Positions 8,463 to 19,087 are shown, counted from the first letter of the stretch. The stretch: DNA of 64,000 bases from Olsenella sp. An188 (GCF_002160255.1 NZ_NFKF01000005.1:118569-182568); one strand, 5' to 3'. Translations and numbers: made by a program. The notes: a model not told the origin generated them from the letters alone.

Positions 8463-9280
8463 TCGCCCTGCTCAGGTCCGACCTCTACCGTGTGGCCCGC
8501 TCGCGATGGCCGTGGGCGGTGCTCGCGCTCGTGGCGCTCGCCACCCTGGGCTCGGCCGTCTTCACGATCTGGTGGCCGCTCGAGCCCGGGGTCGTCTACG
8601 ACGGCCTCACTACGAGCTCCGGCGCCCTCCGCCTCGCCGGTCGCGGCACGAGCATCGGGCTCGCTGTCATGGTCGCGCCATTCGTGGCCGCGCATCTCTC
8701 GACCGCCGACTCGGACTCCGGCTTTGACCGCACGCTCCTCTCGTCACTTCGTGGGCGCAGCGCCTTTTTTGCCGAGAAGTGCCTGCTCACAGTCATCCTC
8801 TCGGGCGCTGCCCTGCTCGCCTACCTCGCCCTCAGCGGCGTCGGGGCCTTCGTGACCATGCGCCCGGTGGCAAACGTCGAGCCGCTCTGGCAGATTGTTG
8901 TCTGGGCGGTCGAGGGATGGCTCGTGGCGTGCGCCTACGCATTCGTCGTGCTGCTCGTGGGCCAGCTCACGCGCAGCCGAGCGATAGCGTTCATCGTCGC
9001 CTTCCTGCTGCTCTCGGCTGTGTTCGAGCAGGGGTTCTTCTCGTTCCTCCTGCTCGTGAGCAACATGTTCGGCCTTGGCTGGAGACCTGCCCTGGAGGCG
9101 GCGCTGGCGTGGGCGCCCTACGTCACGATGCGCTCGATTGAGCAGGGCGCGGCCGCGATGCTCGCCGCCGACTCGACCGGCGTGGCCCCGGCCCTCCGCG
9201 CGCTCGTCGTCTGCGCGCCGCTCTGCCTCGCGTGCGCGGCGCTCTCGGCCGCCGTGGGCTCGAGGCGTGACGTGGCATGA
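8459..9280 (+). CDS. ABC-2-type permease of lantibiotic-immunity type, second subunit
   Basis: A 273-residue paralogue of the preceding permease, starting MIALLRSDLYRVARSRWPWAVLALVALATLGS. The start is the ATG that overlaps the upstream stop (ATGA). Hydrophobic segments are spaced as in the first subunit, and the C-terminus (SRRDVA) is nearly the same in both. It probably forms the channel or extrusion unit with its paralogue, energised by the ATPase at 6715. It overlaps the histidine kinase start by four bases. No substrate is shown by the sequence; defence against membrane-active peptides is the usual role of this architecture. Confidence 0.85.
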   Translation: MIALLRSDLYRVARSRWPWAVLALVALATLGSAVFTIWWPLEPGVVYDGLTTSSGALRLAGRGTSIGLAVMVAPFVAAHLSTADSDSGFDRTLLSSLRGRSAFFAEKCLLTVILSGAALLAYLALSGVGAFVTMRPVANVEPLWQIVVWAVEGWLVACAYAFVVLLVGQLTRSRAIAFIVAFLLLSAVFEQGFFSFLLLVSNMFGLGWRPALEAALAWAPYVTMRSIEQGAAAMLAADSTGVAPALRALVVCAPLCLACAALSAAVGSRRDVA

Positions 9281-10332
9281 GCCCGGACGCGCTCCTCGAG
9301 CCGCTCTACCACTGGCTCTACTCGGTGGCGGAATGGCTGCTCGCAGGCTCTAGGATGGAATGGCTGGGACGTGTCGTGGAGAGGTTTCGCATGGCAGAGG
9401 GACTCGTGCTCGTGGTGGCCATCGCGCTCGGCATGGGGTTTGGCGCGCTCTTCGTGCTCGCGTGCTACGCGAGCGAGCTCGCCCGACAGTCGCGCTTCCT
9501 CGTGAGCCGCGAGCGCGCGAGCAACGCGCGACTCACCTGCGGCAGTCGCCTGCCCGGGATGGTGGGCCTCGTGGATGCCGTGAACGCCGAGCTCGACGCG
9601 GCGGACGCCGAGCGCGTCGAGGCGCTGCGGGCAGCCGACGAGTTCTCCCGAGGGCTCTCCGCGCTCTCCCACGACGTGCGGACGCCGCTCACCGGGGCCC
9701 GTGGCTATCTGCAGCTCGCGCGCGAGGAGGCCGATCCCGGGCGCAAGGACGCCCAGCTCGCCGCGGCAGACGCCCGTCTCGCGGCGATGTCGGGGCTTCT
9801 CGACGAGCTCTTCTCCTACGCGCGCGCCGCCGACCCGGACACCCCGCTCGAGCTGGGGCCGGTCGCGCTGCGCCCGCTGCTCGAGCAGGTCCTCCTGGGC
9901 CACTATCCCGAGTTCGAGGCGCGTGGCTGGGAGCCCGCGCTCGAGGTGCGCGACCCCGCGCCCACGGTGCTCGCCGACCCCGACGCGCTCTCGCGCATCG
10001 CGGAGAACCTCGTGGCAAACGCGTTGAGGCACGGGAGCGGGCCGCTCTCCGTGCGGGTGGCGACGGGCGAGGGGGACCGCGTCGACGTGGAGTTCTCCAA
10101 CCCGGTCGCCGACCCCGGCGCCATCGACGCCGATCGGCTCTTCGAGCGCTTCTACCAGGCCGACGCCTCGCGCGCGACGGCCGGCTCCGGCCTCGGGCTC
10201 GCCGTTGCCGCCCAGCTCGCCGCCGCCCAGGGGATGCGGCTCTCGGCTCGCCTCGACGGCGCCGCCCTTGTCATTACGCTAGCGATGCGAGGGGACGGCC
10301 CCTTCGCATCGTCGAGAGAGGAGACGCGATGA
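9277..10332 (+). CDS. Sensor histidine kinase
   Basis: A 351-residue membrane kinase. An N-terminal stretch and one strong transmembrane helix (residues 41-64) are followed by a linker and the catalytic core: H-box [18 protein letters not shown] with His near 131, N-box [10 protein letters not shown], an F-box-like LFERFYQAD and G2-box [13 protein letters not shown]. There is almost no extracellular domain, as in the intramembrane-sensing kinases that detect antibiotics through an ABC partner. That fits its place directly behind the two permeases. The regulator gene lies at the opposite end of the operon (5864), an order less common than an adjacent pair. Confidence 0.9.
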   Translation: MSPDALLEPLYHWLYSVAEWLLAGSRMEWLGRVVERFRMAEGLVLVVAIALGMGFGALFVLACYASELARQSRFLVSRERASNARLTCGSRLPGMVGLVDAVNAELDAADAERVEALRAADEFSRGLSALSHDVRTPLTGARGYLQLAREEADPGRKDAQLAAADARLAAMSGLLDELFSYARAADPDTPLELGPVALRPLLEQVLLGHYPEFEARGWEPALEVRDPAPTVLADPDALSRIAENLVANALRHGSGPLSVRVATGEGDRVDVEFSNPVADPGAIDADRLFERFYQADASRATAGSGLGLAVAAQLAAAQGMRLSARLDGAALVITLAMRGDGPFASSREETR

Positions 10333-10646
10333 TCGTCACCACCACCAACTCCGTCGAGGGGCACCAGATCGTGGAGTACCTGGGCATCGTCACCGGCGAG
10401 GCCGTGAGCGGCATCAACATGTTCCGCGACCTCGGCGCAGGGATCAGGAACGTCTTCGGAGGGCGCTCGGCGGGCTACGAGGAGGAGCTCCAGCAGGCCC
10501 GCAACGAGGTGCTCGACGAGATGCAGCAGCGCGCCGCCCAGCTCGGCGCCGACGCCGTCGTGGGCGCGAGCATCGGCTACGAGACCTTCGAGGGCATGAT
10601 CATGACCTGCTGCTCGGGGACGGCCGTGCGCCTGCGCCGCGCCTAG
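10329..10646 (+). CDS. YbjQ/UPF0145 family protein
   Basis: A 105-residue cytoplasmic protein starting [19 protein letters not shown], with GEAVSG and [15 protein letters not shown], then [16 protein letters not shown]; these are the hallmarks of the YbjQ (DUF74) fold, a small pentameric beta protein. The biochemical role of the family is not settled. It overlaps the kinase stop (ATGA), so it is the last gene of the two-component/ABC operon. Neighbours of this kind are often annotated as metal-binding, but I see no convincing metal site beyond the CC pair near the C-terminus (MTCCSG). Confidence 0.85.
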   Translation: MIVTTTNSVEGHQIVEYLGIVTGEAVSGINMFRDLGAGIRNVFGGRSAGYEEELQQARNEVLDEMQQRAAQLGADAVVGASIGYETFEGMIMTCCSGTAVRLRRA

Positions 10647-10662
10647 GGCGGGCGACTCGGGC

Positions 10663-11223
10663 CTAGCGGACGAGCTCGTCGAGGCGAGGCTCGAGCTGAG
10701 GCGCCATCTCGTCCTCCGTCGTGCCGAGAAGGGCGACGGGATCGGCGATCGCCGCGCCGGGCAGCACGGAGCGCAGGTCCGCGAGAAGCGCCTCGCCGGG
10801 CTCCCCCGTGCTGTCCGCGAGCGTCACGACCAGCAGCACGGTGGAGCCCGTAAGGTCGTGCGGGCCGAACCGCGTGAGCGCATCGGCGACGACGCCCGGC
10901 AGCCGGCCGTCCGCGAGCGGCGTGACGAGCACGATGGCCTCGTGGAGGGCGGCGACGCTTTTCATGTCGGGCCCGACCACGAGCCCGTGCCGGAGCGAGC
11001 AGATCTCGCTGACCTGCAGCCGGCTCATGCCGGCACCGTGGCGCCCCGGCGGGAAGAGGCGCGAGGAGAGGAGCCCCTCGGCCACGCGCGCGGCGGCGGA
11101 GGCGGGGGAGGGCTCGGCCTCGACGGGGCTGCCGTCCGCCCCGGGCACGAAGCCCGCGCGCGACAGCCAGAGGATGCACGCGTGCCGGTCGTCCGGCAAG
11201 GGCCTGGCATTGATGGGCTGCAT
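10663..11223 (-). CDS. Hypothetical protein with flavodoxin-like features
   Basis: A 186-residue soluble protein that I do not recognise with certainty. The middle part reads AIVLVTPLADGRLPGVVADALTRF and then TVLLVVTLADS, which resembles the beta-alpha-beta pattern of flavodoxin/NAD(P)H-FMN reductase proteins (compare VxxTPxYxGxxPGxxKxxxD). The N-terminus is Pro/Ala-rich and probably disordered. It starts at ATG with GGAAGGGAG ahead. It converges with the YbjQ gene at a 16-base gap and has no obvious operon partner. The flavin-binding phosphate loop is not clear, so a redox role is only a suggestion. Confidence 0.6.
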   Translation of the reverse strand: MQPINARPLPDDRHACILWLSRAGFVPGADGSPVEAEPSPASAAARVAEGLLSSRLFPPGRHGAGMSRLQVSEICSLRHGLVVGPDMKSVAALHEAIVLVTPLADGRLPGVVADALTRFGPHDLTGSTVLLVVTLADSTGEPGEALLADLRSVLPGAAIADPVALLGTTEDEMAPQLEPRLDELVR

Positions 11224-11319
11224 GCGGCTCCCTTCCGCGCGTGTGCTCGCGCGCCATTATCGCACTTGCCGAGCCTCCGCCCCCGCCTGCCGAACCGCCG
11301 ATGGGGGGCGGGTGCGGGG

Positions 11320-11325
11320 TATAGT
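11320..11325 (+). promoter_or_regulatory. Candidate -10 box TATAGT
   Basis: TATAGT in an otherwise GC-rich gap, about 29 bases ahead of the small membrane protein gene. No good -35 is visible at standard spacing. Confidence 0.35.
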
Positions 11326-11353
11326 GAGGGTGATCGCCGGAAAGGAGACTCCC

Positions 11354-11644
11354 ATGCTGCCCTTCGCCCTCGCCGTCCCCGCGCTCGCTCTGCCCGTGGT
11401 CGCCGCCACGCTCAGCCGTCCGTCCGCGCGCACGCTGGGGCTTGTGGCCGCGAGCTACCTGCTGGTCGCGGCGACGCTGCTCGCGGTGATCGCCGGCAAC
11501 GCGACCGCCGAAGCCTCGACGGTGCTCGACACGGCCGAGGGCTGGCTCTACGTCGCGATCGGGCTGTTCGCGTGGGCGAGCGCGTTCTCCGCGGTTGCCG
11601 TGGCCCGCTACCTCCGCGCTCGCGGAGGGGTCTCTCACAGCTAA
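11354..11644 (+). CDS. Small membrane protein of unknown function
   Basis: A 96-residue protein with three predicted membrane helices: residues 2-18, 27-49 and 62-84. It begins MLPFALAVPALALPVV after an AAAGGAGA ribosome site. No conserved motif is recognised. It stands alone, with its own -10-like box upstream and a hairpin-rich gap downstream. It may be a general membrane-stress or housekeeping protein of this genus; no function can be claimed. Confidence 0.7.
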   Translation: MLPFALAVPALALPVVAATLSRPSARTLGLVAASYLLVAATLLAVIAGNATAEASTVLDTAEGWLYVAIGLFAWASAFSAVAVARYLRARGGVSHS

Positions 11645-11971
11645 CGTACATTCTACGCGGGGTGCGTCTCGCCCAGCTGGGCAGACGCCGCTCGCTGCGC
11701 GCGGGACGCGCGCAAATCCGCGACCCCCAGAGCACGCAAGCCGGGGCTTTCTTGCCGCGCGTCCGCCTCGCTTGGCGACGGGCGGGCCGTTCGGCCGGAG
11801 TGCGCCGTCGCCGACCGCGCACACCCTCTCATTTTGGCGAGCGGCACCCCAAAAAAGGAAAGGTGTGCGCGGTCGCCCCTCCCATAGGGGCCGCAACGGC
11901 GTCGCGTGGGTTGCCGGCCCGTCGCGCCCCACGTGATATGCTGGCCGAGGAAAAAACACGGAGGGGGCCGC
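11645..11971. other. Intergenic region with a long hairpin
   Basis: This 327-base gap holds a strong inverted repeat: GACCGCGCACACC (11813-11825) and GGTGTGCGCGGTC (11862-11874), 13 perfect pairs, with an inner TTTTGG/CCAAAA pair. It is GC-rich elsewhere. The stem may be a transcript end or a further repeat-family member. No gene is apparent. Confidence 0.5.
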
Positions 11972-13167
11972 ATGGACTACATCACGGTCGCGGAGGCCGC
12001 CCGTCGCTGGGGCGTCACCGCGCGCCTCGTGCAGGGCTACTGCGCGCGCGGTCGCGTTGATGGCGCCGAGAAGTTCTCCGGCTCGTGGCGCATACCGGCG
12101 GACGCTCCCAAGCCGCGCGACCTGCGCTGCGGCGGGTCGGCGGCGGACCGCGGGCAGGGGGCGGCTAGCGCCTCGATGGGCGGCCTCATGCCGCTCATGA
12201 ACACGCCCTTCGCCCCCGGTGGCGCCCGGGCGGTGGTGGAGGGCCTCGCCGACGGGGCGCGCCGGGACATCGCCCGTGCCGAGCTGGCCTACTTCACCGG
12301 CCTCGCCGACGAGGCCCTTGCCGCCGCCGAACCCCACCTCGGCAGCGAGGACCTCGGAGTCCGCCTCTCAGCCAACCTCATCTGCGCCTACGCCAACCTC
12401 CCGCTCGGCAGGATCGATCGGACGCGCGGAGCGCTCGAGGCCGTGCGCGGCGCCGTGGCGGAGGCGTCCGAGAGGGACCCGCGGCTGCGGGCCGCCGAGG
12501 GCTTCGTCGCGCAGGCGGCGAGCGTGCTGCTGCACCTCCCCGCGCCCGACCCCGTGCCCGAGGCGCGCGAGGTCATGCCCCTCCTGCCGCCGGGCCTGCG
12601 CGCCTTCGCCTTCTACGTGCAGGCGCACGCCGCCTACCTGTCCGGGGACCATGCGCGCAGCCTCGGCGTGGCCGAGACCGCCCTTCTGGGATGGGGGACG
12701 TCTATCCCATCCCGGCCATCTACCTGCACCTCGTCGCCGTCATGTCGGACATGGCCCTCAGGCGACCCGACGTGGCGCGCGCCCACCTGCTCGCTGCCTG
12801 GGAGCTCGCCCGCCCCGACGGCCTGATCGAGCCGCTGGCCGAGCACCACGGCCTCCTCGGCGGTATGCTCGAGGCGGCGATCAAGCCCGCCTGGCCCGAC
12901 GACTTCCGCCGCATCATCGACATCACCTACCGCTTCTCCGCGGGATGGAGGCGCGTGCACAACCCCGCCACCGGCGACGACGTGGCCGACAACCTCACCA
13001 CCACCGAGTTCGCGACCTGCATGCTCGCGGCGCGCGGGTGGAGCAACGCCGAGATCGCAGCGCACATGGGGATATCGCCCAACACCGTGAAGGGCTACGT
13101 CTCCGCTGCGCTGAGAAAGCTCGGGATCACGCGCCGCCGCGACCTGTCGCGCTTCATGCTGTCGTAG
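11972..13167 (+). pseudogene. LuxR-type regulator with excisionase-like N-terminus, frameshifted
   Basis: The first part begins MDYITVAEAARRWGVTARLVQGYC, a MerR/excisionase-like helix-turn-helix with SGSWRIPADA. A helical middle follows up to ETALLGWG at about 12688. There the original sense moves to another frame, which continues MGDVYPIPAIYLHLVAVM and ends in a full LuxR-type HTH (residues AARGWSNAEIAAHMGISPNTVKGYV). The first frame runs on as nonsense to a stop at 12824-12826. The junction lies in a GGGATGGGGG run, so a lost base is the simplest cause. The gene precedes an ABC exporter by 120 bases and probably controlled it. Either it is dead, or the two halves are made separately, or the base call is wrong. 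Confidence 0.75.
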
Positions 13168-13287
13168 CCCCTCGCGCCCGCCGTCACCGCGACAACTCGC
13201 GTGAAATAACGCGCAACTCGTGCGCACGCGCCCCGCCGCCCGCCCCGGGGCGGTATCACATTCTCGGACGAAGGGATGTGAGTGCAC

Positions 13288-15060
13288 ATGAGCAAGAGCT
13301 TCTCAACAGCAAGCAACGTCGCCTACGCGCTGCGCGCCATGCGCAGCCACCTTGGCTGGGGCGCGGTGGCAGTGTGCGCGGCCGGCGTGGCGCTCGGCGT
13401 CGCGCTGCCCTTCCTGGGCGCGGCGCTTCCCAGCTTCGTGGTGGGAATCCTCGCGAGCGGCCTGCCCGCGCCGGCCGCGCTCGCGCTTCTGGCCGTCTAC
13501 GTGGCCGCCTACCAGCTCGCCCGCGTGGGCCAGGCGTGGTCGGGCAACCACCGGCGCGGCGCCTGTGGCAACGTGCGCACCGCGCTGATGGGCAGCTACC
13601 TTTCCGCCGTCCTGACCGCGGACTACGACTACCTCCAGACCGAGGAAGCCAAGCAGGGGCTGGGCGCCTGCCAGACCTGCTTCTTCAACGGTCCCGACAG
13701 CGGCTCGGAGGCGCTGCTCGCGGGGCTCTTCGACCTGCTCACCAACCTGGGAGGCGTCCTGGCCTACGGCGTCATCGTCGGCTGGGGCCGCCCGGCGCTT
13801 CTCGCCTTCCTCGTGGCGGTGTCCGTGCCCGCCGTCGTGGCCGCGGTGGTCCGCCAGCGCCGCGAGCCCGCGCGCCTTGACGAGGAGCTGGTCTCCCTGG
13901 GGCAGTACGACCACCTCGTCGGCGAGGCCCTCTCGCCGAGAAGCGCCAAGGACGTGCTGGTCTACCGCATGCGCTCCATCATGTCGGGCGAGCTCGACGC
14001 CGTCACGGAGCGCGTTCGCCGCGTCTGGGCCGGCCAGTGGCGCGACGAGGAGGTCGCCGGGCTCGTCTCGGTGGCGTGCTCGCTGGCGCGCGACGCCGTG
14101 GCCTATGCGCTGCTCGTGGGCATGGTTGGCGGCTTCGGCGCGTGGATGAGCGGCCTGTTCGACGCCCTCACCCGCATGGTGCAGAAGAGCTCGCAGGTCA
14201 GCGCCTGGCGCGCCTTCGAGCGCTCGTGCCAGCCCCGGCCGCGGTCCGTGGCCGCGCTGCCCACGGCCGGGCGCGCCCACGAGATTTCCTTCGACCACGT
14301 CTGCTACTCCTACGACGGCGAGAAGGACGCGCTGCACGACCTCACCCTCACCATCGGCGCGGGCGAGAAGGTCGCGCTCGTGGGCCCCAACGGCGCCGGC
14401 AAGACGACGCTCGTGAAGCTCGCGTGCGGCCTGGTCGAGCCCACCTCCGGGCGCGTCGCGATCGACGGCGTGGACGTGCGCGAGCTCGACCGGCAGGCCC
14501 TATTCGCGGAGCTCGCGGTGGTCTTCCAGGACCCCGCGGTCTTCTCGATACCGCTGGCCGACAACGTGGCCTGCGCCTGGGACTCCGCGGGCGGCGACAC
14601 CGCCCGCCTGGAGGCGGCGCTCTCGCAGGCCGACCTGCTCGACAAGGCGCGCTCGCTGCCGCGAGGCCTGGCCACCTACCTGGGACAGGACGTCGACGAC
14701 GACGGCGTGACGCTCTCCGGCGGCGAGACCCAGCGGCTCATGCTGGCCCGCGCGCTCTACGAGGACGCTCCGGTCGTGATCCTGGACGAGCCCACCGCCG
14801 CGCTCGACCCCATCAGCGAGGCCGAGGTCTACGCCGGCTTCGACCGGATGGTGGCCGGCAAGACCGCGATCTACATCTCGCACCGCATGAGCAGCTGCCG
14901 CTTCTGCGACCGAATCGTCGTCTTCGACGGCGGGCGGATCGTGGAGACGGGCTCCCACGAGGGGCTTCTCGCCGCCGGCGGCCTCTACGCGAGGATGTGG
15001 GAGGCCCAGGCCGCCTACTACGTGGACGGCGAGAAGGGCGCGGACGCCGGGAGGGGCTAG
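13288..15060 (+). CDS. ABC exporter, fused membrane and ATPase domains
   Basis: A 590-residue half-transporter. The N-terminal half has several membrane helices; the ATPase has Walker A GPNGAGKTT near 367, signature LSGGETQR near 477, Walker B VVILDEPTAALD near 496 and the H-loop ISHRMSS near 530. The start is the ATG reading MSKSFSTASN; a GTG two codons earlier is also possible because GAAGGG lies at good distance from it. It is downstream of the frameshifted LuxR-type regulator, an arrangement seen for peptide or drug exporters in this group. The substrate is not known. It is not closely similar to the exporter at 4077. Confidence 0.87.
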   Translation: MSKSFSTASNVAYALRAMRSHLGWGAVAVCAAGVALGVALPFLGAALPSFVVGILASGLPAPAALALLAVYVAAYQLARVGQAWSGNHRRGACGNVRTALMGSYLSAVLTADYDYLQTEEAKQGLGACQTCFFNGPDSGSEALLAGLFDLLTNLGGVLAYGVIVGWGRPALLAFLVAVSVPAVVAAVVRQRREPARLDEELVSLGQYDHLVGEALSPRSAKDVLVYRMRSIMSGELDAVTERVRRVWAGQWRDEEVAGLVSVACSLARDAVAYALLVGMVGGFGAWMSGLFDALTRMVQKSSQVSAWRAFERSCQPRPRSVAALPTAGRAHEISFDHVCYSYDGEKDALHDLTLTIGAGEKVALVGPNGAGKTTLVKLACGLVEPTSGRVAIDGVDVRELDRQALFAELAVVFQDPAVFSIPLADNVACAWDSAGGDTARLEAALSQADLLDKARSLPRGLATYLGQDVDDDGVTLSGGETQRLMLARALYEDAPVVILDEPTAALDPISEAEVYAGFDRMVAGKTAIYISHRMSSCRFCDRIVVFDGGRIVETGSHEGLLAAGGLYARMWEAQAAYYVDGEKGADAGRG

Positions 15061-15180
15061 CGCGGCGGGGGCGTCCGGCAGCGCGCGGAGTGCACCCCAG
15101 GTGGACGGAGCACCCCGACTCCGGCCCGGGCCCCAGGCCCCCGCGTCTCTGGAAGCGCCTCCCGTGCCGCGAACCCCGTG

Positions 15181-15313
15181 CGATTGGGCGCGATGTTTGA
15201 TGGGCTGGCGAGAAAAGCCGTGCGATTGGGTGCGTCTTTTGATGCCCAGGCGGCAAAAACCCAGGTAGCGAGCGCGCGGTTCTTCTCGCCATATCAGACA
15301 TCGCACCCAATCG
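15181..15313. repeat. GATTGGG repeat cluster, two direct and one inverted unit
   Basis: The unit CGATTGGGYGCGNNNTTTGATG occurs at 15181-15202 and 15223-15244, and in inverse at 15291-15313. A second locus with the same unit as an inverted pair is at 21200-21353. Each cluster also encloses GGCGAGAA/TTCTCGCC words. This is a REPIN-like arrangement in a 441-base gap (15061-15501) that contains no gene before the tRNA. Confidence 0.75.
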
Positions 15314-15331
15314 GGCATGGTTTGGGGCAAA

Positions 15332-15404
15332 ACGGCGCCCGGCGCGGACGCGCGGGCCCCGGCCGGGCGCGACTTGAGCCGGGACGGCGCCCGGCGCGGA
15401 CGCG
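15332..15404. repeat. GC-rich direct repeat with 52-base period
   Basis: A 21-base word beginning ACGGCGCCCGGCGCG occurs at 15332-15352 and again at 15384-15404. It is internally palindromic (GGCGCC, CCGGCG). It belongs to the untranscribed-looking stretch ahead of the tRNA-Leu gene. Confidence 0.6.
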
Positions 15405-15474
15405 CTCCCCGGAGCGCCGGTTCTTCTCGCCGCGCGTGAATTATCTGCCGAGATGTGGGTACCATGTAGAAGTT

Positions 15475-15483
15475 TGCTATGAT
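15475..15483 (+). promoter_or_regulatory. Extended -10 promoter TGCTATGAT for tRNA-Leu
   Basis: TGCTATGAT lies 19 bases ahead of the mature tRNA. The TGn extension is shared with candidates ahead of valS (21481), the zinc-ribbon gene (44209) and adhE (58557). No strong -35 is visible. Confidence 0.5.
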
Positions 15484-15501
15484 TCAAAGGCTGTGAAACC
15501 C

Positions 15502-15588
15502 GCGGGCGTGGTGGAACTGGTAGACACGCTGGATTTAGGTTCCAGTGGGGGAGACCCCGTGAAGGTTCGAGTCCTTTCGCCCGCACCA
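15502..15588 (+). tRNA. tRNA-Leu, anticodon UAG
   Basis: Acceptor arms GCGGGCG (15502-15508) and CGCCCGC (15578-15584) pair fully, followed by A and an encoded CCA. The anticodon stem CTGGA/TCCAG encloses TTTAGGT, giving anticodon UAG, which reads CUA and, with wobble, other CUN leucine codons. The long variable arm (GGGG-AGA-CCCC) is the class II form expected of tRNA-Leu. The T arm has GGTTCGAGTCC. Trigger factor follows 53 bases later. Confidence 0.97.
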
Positions 15589-15640
15589 CGCAAGGCAAGA
15601 TGGCGGGGCATCCCGCCGGGCACGAGACACTGGAGGAACG

Positions 15641-16999
15641 TTGAAGATCACCGTCACCGCTGAGAAGCCCGTCGACGACAAGCTGGCCGCCGAGGTCACC
15701 GTCGCCGCCGCCGACGTCGACAAGGCAATCGCCAGGACCTACAAGGACATCGCCAAGAAGTACAACTTCCAGGGCTTCCGCCGCGGCCACGCCCCGCGCC
15801 CGGTGATCGACGGCATCATCGGCCGCGAGGCCGTCCTCGCCCAGGCCACCAACGACCTGCTCGCCGCCGTCGAGCCCATGATGCTCGAGGAGCTCGACGT
15901 CACCCCGGTGGGCCGCGTGAGCTTTGGCCCCGAGGGCGCCGACCCCGAGCTCGCCGCCCAGGGCGCCGACTACGTGGTCACCGCCACCATCGGCGTGCGC
16001 CCGGCCGCCGAGCTCACCTCCTACGACGCCCCCGAGATCAACCTCCCGCCCGAGGAGGCCACCGAGGCCGAGATCGACTGGCAGATCGACCAGCTGCTCT
16101 CCTACCAGGTGACCTACGAGGACGTCGAGGAGGACCGCGAGGTCGTCCCCGGTGACATCGTCTCCGTCGACATCGAGAACGTCGAGGGCGCCGGCCACCT
16201 CGCGGGCAAGAACCGCATGCTCGCGCTCGACGGCCAGCAGATTCCCGAGCAGCTCCAGGAGGGCATCGTCGGGATGAAGAAGGGCGAGGAGAAGGCCATC
16301 GAGTGGACCCGCACCCACGAGCACGAGGGCGAGACCCACTCCCACACCTTCTCCGTCAAGGTGACGCTCAACGCCATCAAGAAGGCCGTCAAGCCCGAGC
16401 TCACCGACGAGATCGCCAAGAAGTACGGCTACGACGACGTCGCCGCCTTCCGCGAGGCCGTCAAGGAGGAGATCGAGGGCGACAAGAAGACCACGATCCC
16501 CAACCTCAAGGAGGACCGCGTCGTCGAGGCCGTGGGCAAGCTGCTCGACCTCGAGACCGTGCCCGAGGCCTACCAGAACGAGATCTTCAACGAGCTCGCC
16601 TCCGAGTTCCTCGCCCAGCTGCAGCGCCAGAACGTCAGCCTCGACATGTTCCTGCGCGCCCGCGGCCTGAAGTCCGACGACTTCATCGCCGACCTGCGCG
16701 TCCAGGCCGAGGAGCGCGCCCGCCAGTCCCTCGCGCTTGACGCCCTGGCCGCCAAGCTCGGCGTCGAGGCCACCGAGGACGACGTCCGCGCCGAGTTCGA
16801 GCGCGCCGGCGTCGAGGACGTCGACGCCTCCATCAAGCAGTGGAAGGACGAGGGTCGCCTGCCGGCCATCCGCGACTCCATCCGCCGCACCAAGGCCCTC
16901 GACTGGCTCGTCGAGAACGCCAAGGTGAACGTCGTGGACGAGGTTGCCGAGCGCGCCAAGGCCGAGGGCGAGAAGTCCGAGGACGCCGACGCCGAGTAG
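15641..16999 (+). CDS. tig: Trigger factor, ribosome-bound chaperone
   Basis: A 452-residue chaperone that binds nascent chains at the ribosome exit. The N-terminal ribosome-binding domain has the signature FRRGHAPRPVI near residues 46-56; the FKBP-type middle domain follows (about 150-235, with GMKKGEEKAIEW), and the long helical C-terminal domain extends to an acidic tail ending SEDADAE. The start is TTG with TGGAGG five bases ahead, reading as MKITVTAEKPVDD. Length and domain order are normal for the family. It opens the tig-clpP-clpX run, the usual bacterial order linking folding and proteolysis. Confidence 0.96.
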   Translation: MKITVTAEKPVDDKLAAEVTVAAADVDKAIARTYKDIAKKYNFQGFRRGHAPRPVIDGIIGREAVLAQATNDLLAAVEPMMLEELDVTPVGRVSFGPEGADPELAAQGADYVVTATIGVRPAAELTSYDAPEINLPPEEATEAEIDWQIDQLLSYQVTYEDVEEDREVVPGDIVSVDIENVEGAGHLAGKNRMLALDGQQIPEQLQEGIVGMKKGEEKAIEWTRTHEHEGETHSHTFSVKVTLNAIKKAVKPELTDEIAKKYGYDDVAAFREAVKEEIEGDKKTTIPNLKEDRVVEAVGKLLDLETVPEAYQNEIFNELASEFLAQLQRQNVSLDMFLRARGLKSDDFIADLRVQAEERARQSLALDALAAKLGVEATEDDVRAEFERAGVEDVDASIKQWKDEGRLPAIRDSIRRTKALDWLVENAKVNVVDEVAERAKAEGEKSEDADAE

Positions 17000-17074
17000 C
17001 GCCGCACCCATGGCAACGTGCGCCCCGGACGAGCACGCCGCTCGCCCGGGGCGCTTACCAATGAAGGAGAGCAC

Positions 17075-17692
17075 ATGCACCAGCCGACCAACATCCCGCT
17101 CATCCCCTACGTCGTCGAGCAGACGCCGCGCGGCGAGCGCAGCTACGACATCTACTCGCGCCTGCTCAACGACCGCATCGTGTTTCTCGGCGAGGAGGTC
17201 ACGCGCGACTCCGCCAACCTCGTGATCGCGCAGCTCCTCCACCTCGAGAGCCAGGACCCCGACAAGGACATCGCCCTCTACATCGACTCCCCGGGCGGCG
17301 ACGTCTACTCCGGCCTCGGCATCATCGACACGATGAACTTCATCAAGCCCGACGTCTCCACCATCTGCGTGGGCATGGCCGCCTCCATGGGCGCCGCCAT
17401 CCTCGCGAGCGGCGCCAAGGGCAAGCGCCTCGCCCTGCCCAACGCTATGGTGCTCATCCACCAGCCGAGCTCCGGCGTCCAGGGCCAGCAGACCGACATC
17501 CAGATCGTGGCCGACGAGACCCGCTGGATTCGCAACCGCCTCAACGAGATCCTCGCCGAGGCGACGGGCCAGCCCATCGAGCGCATCAACGCCGACACCG
17601 AGCGCGACAACTACATGCGCGCCTCCGAGGCTTGCGCCTACGGCCTCGTCGACAAGGTCATCACCTCCCGCGCCGAGCAGACCCAGGAGTAA
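17075..17692 (+). CDS. clpP: ATP-dependent Clp protease, proteolytic subunit
   Basis: A 205-residue serine protease. The catalytic residues are Ser104 (GMAASMGAA), His129 (VLIHQPS) and an aspartate in INADTERD. The start is ATG reading [15 protein letters not shown] after AAGGAGA. The N-terminal propeptide is short, and the processing region resembles typical ClpP ([16 protein letters not shown]). It forms a 14-mer that degrades proteins fed by ClpX, encoded five bases downstream. The two are probably co-translated. No second clpP is adjacent, unlike in many actinobacteria that have clpP1-clpP2. Confidence 0.96.
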   Translation: MHQPTNIPLIPYVVEQTPRGERSYDIYSRLLNDRIVFLGEEVTRDSANLVIAQLLHLESQDPDKDIALYIDSPGGDVYSGLGIIDTMNFIKPDVSTICVGMAASMGAAILASGAKGKRLALPNAMVLIHQPSSGVQGQQTDIQIVADETRWIRNRLNEILAEATGQPIERINADTERDNYMRASEACAYGLVDKVITSRAEQTQE

Positions 17693-17697
17693 GCCAC

Positions 17698-19014
<1,317 letters not shown>

Positions 19015-19058
19015 CAGCCGGGGCGGGGCAACCCGTCCCACCTGAGTACGACGAGCTC

Positions 19059-19087
19059 GGGGCGTCACCGACTATCGGTGGCGCCCC
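19059..19087. terminator. Bidirectional hairpin between clpX and the glycosyltransferase gene
   Basis: GGGGCGTCACCG (19059-19070) pairs with CGGTGGCGCCCC (19076-19087), 12 pairs with one G-T, loop ACTAT. The plus side ends GTCTT and so lacks a long T-run. It separates two convergent genes. Confidence 0.7.

Noticed and set aside
12681..12700. Programmed ribosomal frameshift in the LuxR-type gene
   Set aside because: There is no recognisable slippery heptamer with a downstream structure; a lost base is simpler, although not excluded.
14813..17461. An 882-codon minus-strand frame spanning tRNA-Leu, tig and clpP
   Set aside because: It crosses a tRNA gene and two well-marked genes and encodes repetitive Asp/Val/Gly/Leu sequence.
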